Both the position numbers and the translations under genes were made by a program. This document shows, in pieces, positions 1 to 8,857 of a stretch of DNA of 33,116 nt. Origin of the DNA: Caloramator sp. (GTDB taxonomy: Bacteria > Bacillota > Clostridia > Clostridiales > Caloramatoraceae); contig JAOAAJ010000101.1 of assembly GCA_026418935.1 (NCBI GenBank), positions 1 through 33,116 on the forward strand, in the 5' to 3' direction. The notes beneath the pieces were generated by a model that searched no databases, was not told the DNA's origin, and was given only the letters and a program-made list of their open reading frames with translations. Positions within the stretch are counted from its first letter, which is position 1; every line of letters starts with the position of its first letter.

Positions 1-138
1 TATGGTAAAAAAATTAAATCAGGTATTAACTTAGGTACAAGAAAATCCTTTGCAGATATAGGAAAGACAATTGCAGAATTATTAAATATAGAAGCAAATA
101 TAGCAGGAGAAAGTTTTGCAAAGGAAATTTTAAAATAA
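1..138 (+). CDS. deoB: Phosphopentomutase, C-terminal end (partial)
   Basis: The window opens inside a reading frame that runs from base 1 to a TAA at 136-138 and encodes the last 45 residues of a protein. The stretch containing NLGTRKSFADIGKTIAELL matches the conserved C-terminal tail of phosphopentomutase (DeoB), which interconverts ribose-1-phosphate/deoxyribose-1-phosphate and the 5-phosphates. The following genes encode purine and pyrimidine nucleoside phosphorylases, whose products are DeoB substrates, so context supports the call. Only 14 bases separate it from the next start, consistent with one operon. The 5' part is outside the window. Confidence 0.85.
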   Translation, partial: YGKKIKSGINLGTRKSFADIGKTIAELLNIEANIAGESFAKEILK

Positions 139-152
139 TAGGAGGTATATAC

Positions 153-971
153 ATGAATTATATGGAGAAATTAAATGCAGCTTGTCAATATATTAAAGAT
201 AAAATAAAGGATGAACCTAAAATTGCTATCATATTAGGTTCAGGTCTTGGTAGTTTAGCTGATGAAGTTACAAATAGGATTGAATTAAACTATAATGAAA
301 TACCTAATTTTCCAATATCTACAGTAGAGGGTCATGCTGGTAAATTTATATATGGAGAATTAAATGGTAAAAAAGTTATTATGATGCAGGGAAGATTCCA
401 CTTTTATGAAGGATATGATATGCATACAGTAACTTTCCCGATAAGAGTTTTAAAACTATTGGGTGTAGAAAAATTAATTGTTACTAACGCAGCAGGTGGA
501 GTAAATACTGCGTTTAAGCCTGGTGACTTAATGATAATAAATGACCACATTAATTTTTCAGGTACAAATCCACTTATAGGTCAAAACTTAAAGGAATTTG
601 GACCAAGATTTCCAGATATGTCAAGTGCGTATTGTAAGGAGTTAATTAATACGGCAAAGAATGTAGCAAAGGACTTAGGAATTGAGTTAAAAGAGGGAGT
701 ATATTTTATGATGACAGGTCCATCTTACGAAACACCTGCAGAAATTAGAATGATTAGAATTTTAGGTGGAGATGCAGTTGGTATGTCAACAGTTCCAGAG
801 GTTATTGTTGCAAACCATAGCGGTATGAAGGTTTTAGGAATATCCTGCATTACAAATATGGCTGCAGGAATATTAGAAGTGCCATTAAGCCATGAGGAAG
901 TAATAGAAACCTCTAATTTAGTTAAAGATAAATTTAAGAATTTAGTAAGTGAAATTGTAACAAGGATGTAG
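153..971 (+). CDS. punA: Purine-nucleoside phosphorylase
   Basis: This 272-residue cytosolic enzyme cleaves purine (deoxy)nucleosides with phosphate to give the free base and (deoxy)ribose-1-phosphate. Signatures of the trimeric PNP/MTAP family are visible: the phosphate-binding [12 protein letters not shown] near residues 28-39, [24 protein letters not shown] near 111-118, and the base-binding [16 protein letters not shown] to [13 protein letters not shown] block near 187-218. Length is normal for the family. The ATG at 153 follows GGAGG at 141-145 with 7-nt spacing; an in-frame ATG at 162 is a less likely alternative. It lies between deoB and a pyrimidine phosphorylase, forming a nucleoside salvage/catabolism operon. 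The paralogous MTA phosphorylase is less likely given the context. Confidence 0.95.
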   Translation: MNYMEKLNAACQYIKDKIKDEPKIAIILGSGLGSLADEVTNRIELNYNEIPNFPISTVEGHAGKFIYGELNGKKVIMMQGRFHFYEGYDMHTVTFPIRVLKLLGVEKLIVTNAAGGVNTAFKPGDLMIINDHINFSGTNPLIGQNLKEFGPRFPDMSSAYCKELINTAKNVAKDLGIELKEGVYFMMTGPSYETPAEIRMIRILGGDAVGMSTVPEVIVANHSGMKVLGISCITNMAAGILEVPLSHEEVIETSNLVKDKFKNLVSEIVTRM

Positions 972-984
972 AGGGGGAATATAT

Positions 985-2310
985 ATGAGAATGTATGATA
1001 TTATTTTAAAGAAGAGAAATGGTGAAGAATTAACAAAAGAAGAAATAGATTTTTTTGTTGATGGTTACACAAAGGGAGAAATTCCAGATTATCAAGTTTC
1101 AGCACTATTGATGGCAATATTCTTTAATAAGATGACAAAGAGAGAAACTGCGGATTTAACAATGGCAATGGTTAATTCAGGAGAAACTATAGATTTATCA
1201 GAAATACAAGGAGTAAAGGTAGATAAACATAGTACAGGTGGTGTTGGAGATAAGACTACTCTTGTACTTGCTCCAATGGTAGCAGCATGCGGAGTACCAG
1301 TTGCTAAAATGTCTGGAAGAGGGTTAGGTCATACTGGTGGTACTATAGATAAATTAGAATCTATAAAAGGATTTTCTGTTGAAATGACGAAAAAACAATT
1401 TATAGATAATGTAAATAGAATTAAAATGGCAGTTGGAGGACAAACAGCAGATTTAGCTCCAGCTGACAAGAAGTTATATGCATTAAGAGATGTTACTGCT
1501 ACAGTAGATAATGTTTCATTAATAGCATCAAGTATAATGAGCAAAAAGATAGCAGCAGGTGCAGATGCAATTGTTCTTGATGTTAAGACAGGTACCGGAG
1601 CATTTATGAAAACTTTAGATGATTCTTTTGAACTTGCAAAAGAGATGGTTGATATAGGTACAAATGTTGGACGAAATACTATAGCAGTTATTTCAGATAT
1701 GGATCAACCATTAGGATATGCTGTAGGTAATGCTTTAGAGGTTAAAGAAGCAGTTGAAACATTAAAGGGTCATGGACCAGAAGATCTATTAGAATTATGT
1801 ATTGTATTAGGAACTCAAATGCTACTTCTTGCTGGTAGGGCAAAATCAGAAGAAGAAGCAAGAAAGATGTTACAGGAAACAATAACATCAGGTGCTGCCT
1901 ATGAAAAATTTAAGGAATTTGTAAAAGCACAAGGTGGGGATGTTTCAGTAATAGAAGATTTAGAGCTTCTTCCAAAGGCACAGCATATTATAGAAGTTAA
2001 GGCAGATAGAGAAGGATATATTACAAGAATTATAGCTGACCAAATCGGTATATCTGCATTAATTTTAGGTGCTGGCAGAGAAACAAAGGAGAGCCCAATA
2101 GACCCAGCAGTTGGTATAATAATTAAAGAAAAGGTTGGAAGCTATGTTAAAAAAGGAGACGTAATAGCTTATTTATTTGCAAATGATCTAAACAAGGCAA
2201 AGACATCAGAGCAAAAACTATTAGAAGCATATCATATAGAAGAACAAAAACCAGAAGACAGACCATTAATTTTTGGAATTGTTACAAAGGAAGGAATAAA
2301 GAGATTTTAA
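985..2310 (+). CDS. pdp: Pyrimidine-nucleoside (thymidine/uridine) phosphorylase
   Basis: A 441-residue glycosyltransferase-family-3 type enzyme that phosphorolyses uridine, thymidine and deoxyuridine. It has the N-terminal helical domain, then the phosphate-binding [13 protein letters not shown] near residues 81-93 and the family signature [18 protein letters not shown] near 110-127. KTGTGAFM near 201-208 and a C-terminal alpha/beta domain ending with the Pdp-like [10 protein letters not shown] segment follow. Full length for the family. The ATG is preceded by GAGGGGG and lies 13 bases after the punA stop, so the two are co-transcribed with deoB. A perfect-stem terminator directly follows. 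Confidence 0.95.
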   Translation: MRMYDIILKKRNGEELTKEEIDFFVDGYTKGEIPDYQVSALLMAIFFNKMTKRETADLTMAMVNSGETIDLSEIQGVKVDKHSTGGVGDKTTLVLAPMVAACGVPVAKMSGRGLGHTGGTIDKLESIKGFSVEMTKKQFIDNVNRIKMAVGGQTADLAPADKKLYALRDVTATVDNVSLIASSIMSKKIAAGADAIVLDVKTGTGAFMKTLDDSFELAKEMVDIGTNVGRNTIAVISDMDQPLGYAVGNALEVKEAVETLKGHGPEDLLELCIVLGTQMLLLAGRAKSEEEARKMLQETITSGAAYEKFKEFVKAQGGDVSVIEDLELLPKAQHIIEVKADREGYITRIIADQIGISALILGAGRETKESPIDPAVGIIIKEKVGSYVKKGDVIAYLFANDLNKAKTSEQKLLEAYHIEEQKPEDRPLIFGIVTKEGIKRF

Positions 2311-2317
2311 TAAAGGA

Positions 2318-2356
2318 AAGTCGTTAACTTAGAAAAGTTAACGACTTCTTTTATTT
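2318..2356 (+). terminator. Rho-independent terminator of the deoB-punA-pdp operon
   Basis: A perfect 13-bp stem pairs AAGTCGTTAACTT (2318-2330) with AAGTTAACGACTT (2335-2347) around a 4-nt AGAA loop, followed by the T-rich tail CTTTTATTTTG. It begins 8 bases after the pdp stop. Confidence 0.9.
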
Positions 2357-2383
2357 TGTTTATCTGTTTTTTATTAATACAAT
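2356..2383 (+). promoter_or_regulatory. Candidate sigma-A promoter for the first carboxypeptidase
   Basis: TTGTTT (2356-2361) and TACAAT (2378-2383) are separated by 16 bases, directly after the preceding terminator and about 55 bases before the next start codon. AT-rich DNA yields such matches easily, so this is a candidate only. Confidence 0.4.
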
Positions 2384-2438
2384 TTGAAAAAGAGGGAAAA
2401 CTAACAATAAATAAAAATCTTTAGGGAGGGAAATAAAA

Positions 2439-3596
2439 ATGAAGAAAAGATTAAGTGTTATTTTATTAACAGTACTATTAATTTTTATATTTACATATCA
2501 AAGTAGAGCTGCTGTAAATATTGAACCAAATATGAATTGTAAATCAGCAATATTAATGGAGTTTTCAACAGGTAAGATACTGTATGAATATAAATCCCAT
2601 GAGAAGCTTGCACCTGCAAGTGTTACTAAAATAATGACTATGCTTCTTGTTATGGAAGCTATAGATAGTGGAAAAATAAAACTAACTGATAAAGTAGTTG
2701 TTAGTGAAAATGCTAAAAGATTAGGTGGAAGTACAATGTACCTTGAGACAGGAGAAGTTAGAACAGTAGAGGAACTTTTAAAGGGTGCAGCAGTAGAATC
2801 AGCAAATGATGCTTGTGTTGCTTTAGCCGAATTTTTATGTGGAACAGAAGAGGAATTTGTAAAAAGGATGAATGAAAGGGCAAAAGGTCTTGGAATGAAT
2901 GATACCCATTTTGTTAACTGCTATGGTTTTTATGATCCTAACCATTACACATCAGCATATGATGTAGCTATTATGTCAAGGGAACTATTAAAACATTCAA
3001 AAATATTAGACTATACTACTATTTGGATGGAAACAATTTCTGAGGGAAGAAAAACTCCCTTCACACTTGTAAATAGAAACAAAATGATAAAGGCATATAA
3101 AGGATGTGATGGATTAAAAACTGGTTATACAAAGGAGGCTATGTACTGCATATCTGCAACTGCAAAAAGAGGGAACGTTAGGTTAATATCTGTAATAATG
3201 GGAGCTCCAAGTGCAAAGGAAAGAAATGCAGTTGCAGCACAGTTATTAGATGTAGGATTTGCAAAATATGATAGTTTTGATGTAGTTAAAAAGGGTGAAG
3301 TTGTAGGTGAAGTTAGAATACCTAAAGCTAAACCAGAAAGTGTAAAGGTTGTAGCAAAGGAAAATTTAAATATTGTTGTTGAAAAGGGAAATAAACCAAA
3401 TATACAAAAAAAGATAGAAATTTTTAAGGATTTGAAATTGCCAATTAATAAAGGTGAAACTGTTGGCGTAATAAAGGCTGTGGATGGTGAAAATGTTTTT
3501 GGTCAAGTTGAGGCTGTAGTAGATTGTAAAGTAGAAAAAATGAAATTTATAGATACCTTGAATAAAGTATTTAAAAGTTTTTTAAATGTTAATTGA
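2439..3596 (+). CDS. Secreted serine D-Ala-D-Ala carboxypeptidase (DacF/PBP5 type)
   Basis: A 385-residue low-molecular-weight penicillin-binding protein that trims the terminal D-Ala from peptidoglycan stem peptides outside the membrane. An N-terminal signal peptide (MKKRLSVILLTVLLIFIF, likely cut after SRA near residue 24) is followed by the peptidase S11 catalytic domain. All three active-site motifs are intact: SVTK (Ser61, Lys64), SAN (121-123) and KTG (227-229). A C-terminal PBP5-type beta domain spans about 280-385. Start ATG has the RBS GGGAGGG. It is bracketed by terminators and so is probably monocistronic. A second paralog lies at 7712. Whether this one acts in vegetative wall or spore cortex cannot be told from sequence; DacF of Bacillus is a sporulation enzyme. 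Confidence 0.92.
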   Translation: MKKRLSVILLTVLLIFIFTYQSRAAVNIEPNMNCKSAILMEFSTGKILYEYKSHEKLAPASVTKIMTMLLVMEAIDSGKIKLTDKVVVSENAKRLGGSTMYLETGEVRTVEELLKGAAVESANDACVALAEFLCGTEEEFVKRMNERAKGLGMNDTHFVNCYGFYDPNHYTSAYDVAIMSRELLKHSKILDYTTIWMETISEGRKTPFTLVNRNKMIKAYKGCDGLKTGYTKEAMYCISATAKRGNVRLISVIMGAPSAKERNAVAAQLLDVGFAKYDSFDVVKKGEVVGEVRIPKAKPESVKVVAKENLNIVVEKGNKPNIQKKIEIFKDLKLPINKGETVGVIKAVDGENVFGQVEAVVDCKVEKMKFIDTLNKVFKSFLNVN

Positions 3597-3626
3597 GGAG
3601 TTGATAAGTCAACTCCTTTTTGTTTT
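3596..3626 (+). terminator. Terminator after the first carboxypeptidase gene
   Basis: A 9-bp perfect stem, AGGAGTTGA (3596-3604) with TCAACTCCT (3609-3617), loop TAAG, followed by TTTTGTTTTA. The first stem base is the last base of the stop codon. Confidence 0.85.
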
Positions 3627-3648
3627 ATATTATTTTTTATGATATACT
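3620..3648 (+). promoter_or_regulatory. Extended -10 promoter for the CCA-transferase/scp operon
   Basis: TTGTTT (3620-3625), 17-bp spacer, then TATACT (3643-3648) preceded by an extended -10 TG at 3640-3641. The -35 lies in the T-tract of the preceding terminator. A start point about 7 bases downstream would leave a leader of only about 14 nt before the ATG at 3669. Confidence 0.5.
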
Positions 3649-3668
3649 ATTGAAGGTGGGTGGTAAAT

Positions 3669-4769
3669 ATGTATAATAAAGTAGTTAAAAATTTTATGGA
3701 TATATTAAAAAGATACAAAATACAATTTTATTTGGTTGGAGGTGCTGTAAGGGATTTAATAATTGGTGAAGAACCAATTGATTATGATTTTGTTGCACAA
3801 TTAAATAGAGAAAGGCATTTAGAGATTAGTCAACATATTTCAAAACAATTAAATTGTGAACTTGTATATAATAAACATTATTGTACATCAAAGTTTATAG
3901 TAGATGGAAATGATATTGATTTTGTTATGGCAAGAAAGGAAACATATGATAAAATAGCTGCAATTCCTAAAGTAGAAGAAGGCACACTTTACGATGACTT
4001 AAAGCGAAGAGACTTTACTATTAATACTATTGCTTATGATGTTTTAAATAATAAATATATTGATATTTTTGATGGTATAAATGATATAAAAAATAAAAAA
4101 GTTGTAGTTTTACATGATAATAGTTTTAAGGATGACCCGACACGTTTTTTTAGAGGAATAAAGTATGCAGTAAGATTAAATTTTAATTTTTGTAATCATA
4201 CATATAATTTAATGAAGGAATGTGTACAAAATGAATATATTGACTATTTACCTTTAAGTAGAGTAAGAAGGGAACTTGATGATTTGCTAAAGATAAATGA
4301 CTACAAAAGAGTTATTTCCATTCTTTCTAATTTTAATTTTTTTAATGAGTATTTTAAATCTTTTATTGATATAAATGTCCCATTAAATGATTTTAATGTT
4401 CTTGAAACTGAAGAAAAATATATATGTTTATTTTTTAAAAATGATGAAGTAGGTTTAGGCAAAATCAAAACTAAGTTAGGATTATCAAAAAATTTTATTC
4501 AAAAATGTTTGAAATTACAAGAATTAAATGATATTCTAAAGTATGATGATTATGAAGTTTATAGATATTTAGTAGTCAATAAAAAAGTATTTAGTAAAAA
4601 TCTTCTCTTAAATTGCTTTAAAGACAATAGAATTGATAACTTTATAAAAAATTTAAATTATAAAGTAAATATTAAAAATATATTTGATATTAATCCTTGT
4701 GATAGAAATGAATTTATAATAAATTCTACTGTAAAACATCTAATTGATTTAGGAGGTAAAAATGTTTAA
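3669..4769 (+). CDS. CCA tRNA nucleotidyltransferase / poly(A) polymerase family protein
   Basis: A 366-residue class II nucleotidyltransferase, expected to add nucleotides to tRNA 3' ends. The head domain shows LVGGAVRDLIIG (residues 22-33), the metal-binding DYD (38-40) and the RRDFTINTIAYD motif near 116-127, then the neck segment RFFRGIKYAVRLNF. The C-terminal half is diverged and Lys/Asn-rich, and no HD phosphohydrolase domain is visible, unlike many clostridial CCA enzymes of about 450 residues. A GTG at 3660 is in frame, but the ATG at 3669 fits the AAGGTGG ribosome binding site better. The gene overlaps the next one by 8 bases. Whether it adds CCA, CC only, or A only cannot be decided from the motifs I can read. 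Confidence 0.8.
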   Translation: MYNKVVKNFMDILKRYKIQFYLVGGAVRDLIIGEEPIDYDFVAQLNRERHLEISQHISKQLNCELVYNKHYCTSKFIVDGNDIDFVMARKETYDKIAAIPKVEEGTLYDDLKRRDFTINTIAYDVLNNKYIDIFDGINDIKNKKVVVLHDNSFKDDPTRFFRGIKYAVRLNFNFCNHTYNLMKECVQNEYIDYLPLSRVRRELDDLLKINDYKRVISILSNFNFFNEYFKSFIDINVPLNDFNVLETEEKYICLFFKNDEVGLGKIKTKLGLSKNFIQKCLKLQELNDILKYDDYEVYRYLVVNKKVFSKNLLLNCFKDNRIDNFIKNLNYKVNIKNIFDINPCDRNEFIINSTVKHLIDLGGKNV

Positions 4770-5382
4770 TCGTTCTTTAAGTGAATTAATATTTGTAAGT
4801 ATAGCTGTTATTGTATCATTAACTATTCATGAATACTCCCATGCATTAGCAGCAACAATACTTGGGGATGATACACCAAAAGATTATGATAGGTTAACCC
4901 TAAATCCTTTTGCACATATTGATGTAGCAGGTTTAATAGCACTTTTAATAGTTCGTTTTGGATGGGCAAAACCTGTACCTGTAAATCCATATAACTTTAA
5001 AAATAGAAGAATGGGTATTATATTAACATCATTAGCTGGTCCGCTATCTAATATTATTCTTGCTTTTCTTTCAGTAGTAATATTATTTAAAGTAAGTTTT
5101 ACTGAAGGAACACTTGGGGTTGCAGAATTCTTAAAAAGTTTATTTTTTATAAATACAGGACTAGCTGTATTTAATATATTGCCAATACCACCTTTAGATG
5201 GTTCAAAAATTTTTGCAGAATTATTTAGGGGAAAGGTATCCTATTATATTTATTCTATGGAAAGATATTCTACAGTTTTATTGCTAATGCTTCTTTGGTT
5301 TACTCCCTTTAGAAATTTATTGATATTTTTAAATCAAAAACTTGGTATTTTTTTAATAAGTATAGCAGAAATTTTTATTTAA
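4762..5382 (+). CDS. Site-2 protease family (M50) integral membrane metalloprotease
   Basis: A 206-residue polytopic membrane protein of the YwhC-like M50 group. Zinc-binding HEYSH (His23, Glu24, His27) sits in the first hydrophobic segment. The second metal-ligand motif, ILPIPPLDGSK, lies near residues 138-148 in a later membrane segment, with NPFAHID and SLAGPLSN between. Four to five membrane helices are apparent. The ATG overlaps the preceding gene by 8 bases, with AGGAGG inside that gene's 3' end, and scpA starts 11 bases downstream. Such genes are commonly next to scpA in Firmicutes. The substrate is unknown; there is no PDZ domain, so it is not an RseP/SpoIVFB close relative. Confidence 0.88.
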   Translation: MFNRSLSELIFVSIAVIVSLTIHEYSHALAATILGDDTPKDYDRLTLNPFAHIDVAGLIALLIVRFGWAKPVPVNPYNFKNRRMGIILTSLAGPLSNIILAFLSVVILFKVSFTEGTLGVAEFLKSLFFINTGLAVFNILPIPPLDGSKIFAELFRGKVSYYIYSMERYSTVLLLMLLWFTPFRNLLIFLNQKLGIFLISIAEIFI

Positions 5383-5393
5383 GGTGAGGTTAG

Positions 5394-6146
5394 ATGTCAA
5401 TAAATATAAAGATAGAAGTTTTTGAAGGACCATTAGATTTGTTATTACATCTTATAAAAAAAGCAGAGGTAGATATATATGATATACCTATTGCTGAAAT
5501 AACTGAACAATATATTCTATATTTAAAAAATATGGAGGAGCTTAATTTGGATATTGCAAGTGAATTTTTAGTTATGGCTGCAACTTTACTTGAGATAAAG
5601 TCAAAGATGCTTCTTCCAAGAAAAAAATTACAAGAGGATGAACAAGTTGAGGAGGACCCAAGAAAGGAAATTGTTCAAAAACTTATCGAGTATAAAAAAT
5701 ATAAGGAGTTTGCAGAACAGTTAAAGATGATTGAAGAACAAAGTCAAATTTATTTCAAACCACCAGAAATAATTGATGATATTGAAAGTAAAGATGTATT
5801 TTTTAAAAACATTACATTAGAAAATTTAATGTTTGCTTTTAAGAAAGTTATTGAAGCATATGAAAGAAGAACAAATAAAAAATCAATAATAGATGAAAAT
5901 ATTAGTTATGATGAATTTAGAATTGAAGATAAAATGAACTATATTGTAGGATTAGTTGAAGTATATAAAAGAATTAGGTTTACTCGTTTCTTTGAGGAAG
6001 CAAAGTGTAAGCTTGAACTTATTGTAACTTTTCTTGCTATGCTTGAGTTAATAAAGTTGAAAAAGATAAAAGTATATCAGAGGGAAAATTTTGAAGATAT
6101 ATATATAGAAGGGCAGGAGGAAGAATGGCAGAATCAGATTTTTTAA
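5394..6146 (+). CDS. scpA: Segregation and condensation protein A (kleisin)
   Basis: A 250-residue kleisin subunit that bridges the SMC dimer and recruits ScpB in the bacterial condensin used for chromosome compaction and segregation. The highly conserved N-terminal block VFEGPLDLLLHLIKKAEVDI is at about residues 8-27, followed by the SMC-neck-binding helix ASEFLVMAATLLEIKSKMLLP (about 60-80). A C-terminal winged-helix region begins near 165. Length is normal. RBS AGGTGAGG precedes the ATG. It overlaps scpB by 22 bases, indicating translational coupling. Confidence 0.95.
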   Translation: MSINIKIEVFEGPLDLLLHLIKKAEVDIYDIPIAEITEQYILYLKNMEELNLDIASEFLVMAATLLEIKSKMLLPRKKLQEDEQVEEDPRKEIVQKLIEYKKYKEFAEQLKMIEEQSQIYFKPPEIIDDIESKDVFFKNITLENLMFAFKKVIEAYERRTNKKSIIDENISYDEFRIEDKMNYIVGLVEVYKRIRFTRFFEEAKCKLELIVTFLAMLELIKLKKIKVYQRENFEDIYIEGQEEEWQNQIF

Positions 6147-6697
6147 AGGAATTAGGACTATCTGAAAATACTGAAAGAATTAAGGGTATTATTGAGTCAA
6201 TCCTCTTTGCAGTAGGAGATGGAATTGAAATTAAAGAATTAGCATCAATTATTGATATTGATTTGAAAGAGTTAAAAAGCATAGTAAAAGAGCTTTCAGC
6301 TGATTATGAAAAGGACAATAGAGGTTTGGTATTGATTGAATATAATAATAAAATACAGTTGGCAACTAAACCAGAGTATTCAACTTATATTAAAAAGATT
6401 TTAAAACCAGAATCAAAACAAAACCTATCTCAAGCAGCTATAGAAACTTTAGCGATTATTGCATATAAACAGCCGATAACCAAAGTAGAAATAGATGAAA
6501 TTAGAGGCGTTAGAAGTGACAGAGCAATAAGTACTCTACTTGAAAGAGGACTTATTAAGGAGAGTGGAAGACTTGATACAACTGGTAGGCCGATACTTTA
6601 CTGTACAACGGATGAGTTTTTGAAGTATTTTGGATTTAAAAATATTAATGAACTACCTGAATTAATTGAATTAAAATTGGAAAATGAGGAAGAATAA
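6125..6697 (+). CDS. scpB: Segregation and condensation protein B
   Basis: A 190-residue ScpB made of two winged-helix domains (about 10-90 and 95-175). The conserved QAAIETLAIIAYKQPITKVEIDEIRGVRSDRAI block is centred near residues 101-133, and the GRLDTTGRPILY element follows near 148-160. It binds ScpA as a dimer in the SMC complex. The start ATG lies inside scpA with AGGAGG at 6115-6120. Its final codons form the 5' arm of the following terminator, so the acidic C-terminus (ENEEE) is partly dictated by the hairpin. Confidence 0.95.
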   Translation: MAESDFLKELGLSENTERIKGIIESILFAVGDGIEIKELASIIDIDLKELKSIVKELSADYEKDNRGLVLIEYNNKIQLATKPEYSTYIKKILKPESKQNLSQAAIETLAIIAYKQPITKVEIDEIRGVRSDRAISTLLERGLIKESGRLDTTGRPILYCTTDEFLKYFGFKNINELPELIELKLENEEE

Positions 6698-6727
6698 TAT
6701 AATAGATTATTCTTCCTCATTTTTTAT
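6681..6727 (+). terminator. Terminator embedded in the end of scpB
   Basis: An 18-bp perfect stem pairs AAAATGAGGAAGAATAAT (6681-6698) with ATTATTCTTCCTCATTTT (6706-6723) around a 7-nt loop, followed by further T residues. The 5' arm includes the last scpB codons and its stop. Confidence 0.85.
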
Positions 6728-6745
6728 AAATTTTAGGTGATTTAT

Positions 6746-7309
6746 ATGTTATATTTAATTTTTTTATTAATTGTTTTAATAATCTTTATACCAATAAATA
6801 CAACAATAACATTTAACCAAAAAACATTTTATATTAAAATTTACAATATTATTGTTATAAATTTATTTAAAAAAAAGAAAACTAATAAAGTAAAAGTAAA
6901 ACCTAAAAGGAAGATCAACTTAAATTTGTTTTATACCTATAGAAAAGAAATAATTAAAAGTATTAAATATTTATTCAAACGATTAAATATAAAATTAAAA
7001 TATAACATAACAGTATCGAGCAGTGATGCATTTAATACTGCAATGATTTTTGGAACTTTGAATTCCTTATTGCCAGCTCTATTTACATATTTATCATATA
7101 ATTACAAATTTAAATATAAAGGGAATATCTATTGTGATTTTAATTCAGCAAAATCCAAAATTGAGTTTAACGTTTTGATTAGTTTTAACTTGATTACAAT
7201 AATAATATTTTTAATAAAATCTTTATTAATTTTTATAAAAATATATAAGGGTGGTGTTTTATATGGCAGAGCATCCAATAGAAGGATTAATGAGAACTAC
7301 AATGGATAA
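6746..7309 (+). CDS. DUF2953 membrane-anchored protein (YtfI-like)
   Basis: A 187-residue protein with an N-terminal membrane segment (MLYLIFLLIVLIIFIPI), a Lys-rich stretch near residues 48-65, and a hydrophobic C-terminal segment (about 150-170). Position immediately before ytfJ, size and architecture match DUF2953 (YtfI in Bacillus), whose role is unknown but sporulation-associated by gene neighbourhood. The ATG at 6746 is preferred over the in-frame GTG at 6737 because AGGTGA (6735-6740) is then correctly spaced. The last 47 bases overlap ytfJ in another frame. Confidence 0.7.
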   Translation: MLYLIFLLIVLIIFIPINTTITFNQKTFYIKIYNIIVINLFKKKKTNKVKVKPKRKINLNLFYTYRKEIIKSIKYLFKRLNIKLKYNITVSSSDAFNTAMIFGTLNSLLPALFTYLSYNYKFKYKGNIYCDFNSAKSKIEFNVLISFNLITIIIFLIKSLLIFIKIYKGGVLYGRASNRRINENYNG

Positions 7310-7673
7310 CTTAAAAAAGATGATTGATGTTAACACAATTGTAGGTGAACCAGTAGAAACAAAAGATGGAAAGGTTATAATACCAATCTCTAAAGTATCA
7401 ATGGGATTTGTATCAGGTGGAAGTGAATTTAAACAATCTGAATCTGATAAGGATAATTCATCTTATCCTTTTGGTGGAGGAAGTGGAGCAGGAGTATCTG
7501 TACAGCCAATAGCTTTTTTAGTTGTTGGAGACGATGTTAGATTATTACCTGCTACTGAAATGAATTATGTTGAGAGATTACTTGATAATGTACCTGACCT
7601 TTTAAAGGATTTAATAAAAAACTTTAAAAAGAAAAAAGAAAATAATGAAGACGAAAATTTCAATCCATCATAA
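7263..7673 (+). CDS. ytfJ: Sporulation protein YtfJ/GerW
   Basis: A 136-residue protein of the GerW family, found in spore formers and linked to spore germination in Bacillus. The conserved N-terminus HPIEGLMRTTMDNLKKMIDV and the following VGEPVETKDGKVIIPISKVSMGF segment are diagnostic. A Gly-rich stretch (GGGSGAGVSVQPIAFLVV) is central, and a Lys-rich tail ends the protein. ATG 7263 follows AAGGGTGGTG; an in-frame GTG at 7251 lies inside that ribosome binding site and is rejected. It overlaps the DUF2953 gene by 47 bases and lies 38 bases before a carboxypeptidase gene, the usual ytfI-ytfJ-dacF-like neighbourhood. Confidence 0.9.
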   Translation: MAEHPIEGLMRTTMDNLKKMIDVNTIVGEPVETKDGKVIIPISKVSMGFVSGGSEFKQSESDKDNSSYPFGGGSGAGVSVQPIAFLVVGDDVRLLPATEMNYVERLLDNVPDLLKDLIKNFKKKKENNEDENFNPS

Positions 7674-7695
7674 AAGCACGATTGATTGCTTTTAT
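7670..7695 (+). other. Small hairpin between ytfJ and the second carboxypeptidase
   Basis: ATAAAAGCA (7670-7678) pairs with TGCTTTTAT (7687-7695) around an 8-nt loop. There is no proper U-tract after it and the next RBS follows at once, so it is more likely a weak or attenuating stem than a full terminator. Confidence 0.4.
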
Positions 7696-7711
7696 ATAGG
7701 AGTGTTTTAAA

Positions 7712-8845
7712 ATGAGAAAATATTCTATGTTACTATTATTAACATTAATTTTTGTACTCTCATCAAGTTATAAAACATATACAGCACCAACAAGTAAAAA
7801 ATTAACTCTAAATTCTTACTCTGCTGTTGTTATTGACCAAAATTCAGGTAGAGTTTTATATAGTAAAAATAGTGATATTAGGCTTCCAATGGCAAGTACA
7901 ACAAAAATTATGACTACAATTGTTGCGTTAGAGAAGGGTAATCTGAATGATAAAGTAATAGTAAGTAGTAAAGCAGCTTCAGTAGGAGGTTCAAATGCTG
8001 GTCTTGTTGCTGGGGAAAAAGTTTCATTAGAAGAACTTTTATATGGTTTAATGTTGCGTTCTGGTAATGATGCAGCTATTGCAATAGCTGAACATATAGG
8101 TGGAAGTGTTGATAACTTTTTAAAAATGATGAATGAGAAGGCAGTAGAAATAGGTGCATTTAATACATCTTTTAGAACGCCGCATGGACTTGATGCTGAT
8201 GGTCATTATACAACTGCAGAAGACTTGGCTAAGATAACTGCTTATGCAATGAAAAATGAATTTTTTAATCGAATAGTTTCCACTAAAGAAATATCCTCGG
8301 GTATCAGTGGTAAATTTAATAGAAGCTATTCAAATATAAATAAATTTCTATATAGAGTGGAAAATGCAGATGGGGTTAAAACAGGATATACAGGTGGAGC
8401 AGGTAAATGCTTAGTAGCATCAGTAAAACATAATTATGGAAGGTTTATTTGTGTAGTTTTAAATAGTTCTGATAGATGGAGGGATGCAGAAGAACTTGTC
8501 AAATATGCAAAGGATAATTATAAATTTATAAAATTATTTAATAAGGGAGATGAAATAAAGAGCGTAAGGGTATTTGGAGGAAAAACTAAATATATAACAT
8601 CTCATACAGATAACGATATATATGTACCATTAAAATCTGAAGAAATACAATATATTAGAACAGAAGCATTTGTTCCTTCTGTAATCTTTTCACCTATAAA
8701 AAAGGGAGATATTCTCGGTAATCTTGTTATTTATTATGATGGCAATATAATTGCTAAATACCCTGTAGTAAGTGATATGGATGTTGATAGAAAAAATTTA
8801 ATAGATACTATAACTGAGACTTTTAAAAATATGATAATTAGATAG
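7712..8845 (+). CDS. Secreted serine D-Ala-D-Ala carboxypeptidase (DacF/PBP5 type), second copy
   Basis: A 377-residue S11-family penicillin-binding protein. A signal peptide covers residues 1-24. Catalytic motifs are STTK (Ser62, Lys65), SGN (117-119) and KTG (223-225), all intact, followed by a beta-rich C-terminal domain from about 275. It removes terminal D-Ala from muropeptides outside the membrane. The protein is clearly diverged from the paralog at 2439 (SGN rather than SAN, different C-terminal domain sequence), so it is not a recent duplicate. The gene lies 38 bases after ytfJ, suggesting a link to sporulation, as for dacF. RBS is TAGGAG. A terminator follows. Confidence 0.92.
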   Translation: MRKYSMLLLLTLIFVLSSSYKTYTAPTSKKLTLNSYSAVVIDQNSGRVLYSKNSDIRLPMASTTKIMTTIVALEKGNLNDKVIVSSKAASVGGSNAGLVAGEKVSLEELLYGLMLRSGNDAAIAIAEHIGGSVDNFLKMMNEKAVEIGAFNTSFRTPHGLDADGHYTTAEDLAKITAYAMKNEFFNRIVSTKEISSGISGKFNRSYSNINKFLYRVENADGVKTGYTGGAGKCLVASVKHNYGRFICVVLNSSDRWRDAEELVKYAKDNYKFIKLFNKGDEIKSVRVFGGKTKYITSHTDNDIYVPLKSEEIQYIRTEAFVPSVIFSPIKKGDILGNLVIYYDGNIIAKYPVVSDMDVDRKNLIDTITETFKNMIIR

Positions 8846-8857
8846 TAATCTATAAGG

